From assembly GCA_937875975.1 (NCBI GenBank), contig CALEEU010000296.1, positions 1 to 6,136 on the forward strand: a stretch of DNA of 6,136 nt, written 5' to 3'. The notes beneath the pieces were generated by a model that worked only from the letters and a program-made list of their open reading frames with translations, had not been told where the DNA came from and made no database searches. The number at the start of each line of letters is the position of its first letter. Positions within the stretch are counted from its first letter, which is position 1. The stretch is from an uncultured Opitutia bacterium (lineage in GTDB: Bacteria; Verrucomicrobiota; Verrucomicrobiia; Opitutales; UBA953). The translations under genes were made by a program, and so were the position numbers. This document shows, in pieces, positions 6,083-6,136 of the stretch.

Positions 6083-6110
6083 TTCATCTTTCATCCTCCA
6101 TCCTCCATCT
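6083..6110. repeat. Tandem 7-bp repeat, four units, T[T/C]CATC[C/T]
   Basis: Four contiguous units are TTCATCT, TTCATCC, TCCATCC and TCCATCT, with CATC recurring exactly every 7 bp (6085, 6092, 6099, 6106). The only differences are C/T changes, so one strand is almost all pyrimidine. No function is evident. It lies just before the possible divergent start at 6123. Confidence 0.7.
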
Positions 6111-6122
6111 TCCCTTACCCCG

Positions 6123-6136
6123 ATGAAGTTCCTCCT
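6123..6136 (+). CDS. Possible start of a divergent gene (first codons only)
   Basis: The last 14 bases read ATG AAG TTC CTC CT, which would begin Met-Lys-Phe-Leu, a common signal-peptide opening. If real, 5840-6122 is a divergent intergenic region. There is no Shine-Dalgarno: the upstream bases are CCTTACCCCG. With only four codons visible, this is a weak call and could be chance. Confidence 0.2.

Overview
The window is GC-rich bacterial DNA. Its genes are all read on the minus strand, so transcription runs from right to left. In that order they are: a secreted acetyl-xylan-esterase-like hydrolase (5839 to 4532), a very large secreted multidomain protein ending in an azurin-type copper domain (4316 to 375), and the start of a small integral membrane protein that runs off the left edge (332 to 1). 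No RNA gene, transposase, integrase or CRISPR array was seen. The organism is most likely from the PVC group, probably Verrucomicrobiota, with Planctomycetota or Lentisphaerota as alternatives. This is inferred from the architecture of the large protein, since modular secreted proteins joining sugar-isomerase, LamG, seven-bladed-propeller and azurin modules are characteristic of that group. There is no rRNA or other marker gene to confirm it.

Region by region. Bases 1-332 hold the N-terminal 110 codons of a protein with three membrane segments, starting 42 bp after the copper protein and probably co-transcribed with it. Bases 375-4316 encode a 1313-residue exported protein: signal peptide, xylose-isomerase-like TIM barrel, LamG-like jelly roll, a region resembling the DUF6797 family, a beta-propeller with an EF-hand-like loop, a PVC-associated linker domain, and a C-terminal azurin domain with a complete copper-ligand set. 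The 215-bp gap at 4317-4531 is packed with short direct repeats of 8-bp period and begins with a GC-rich hairpin touching the esterase stop codon. Bases 4532-5839 encode the exported esterase. The leader at 5840-6136 holds a 55-bp inverted repeat, a strong G-quadruplex motif and a 7-bp tandem repeat. The last 14 bases may be the first codons of a divergent gene (weak).

How the genes may work together (inference): both complete proteins carry signal peptides and look like carbohydrate-active modules outside the cytoplasm. The esterase would remove acetyl or similar ester groups from plant or algal polysaccharide. The large protein could bind and transform a sugar (TIM barrel and LamG) and pass electrons through its copper domain. 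No glycoside hydrolase, transporter or regulator is in the window, so substrate and pathway cannot be fixed. The most unusual items are the one-chain combination of a sugar-isomerase fold with an azurin domain and no haem site, the phased GTGCAAA repeats before it, and the hairpin that places the esterase start codon in a stem.
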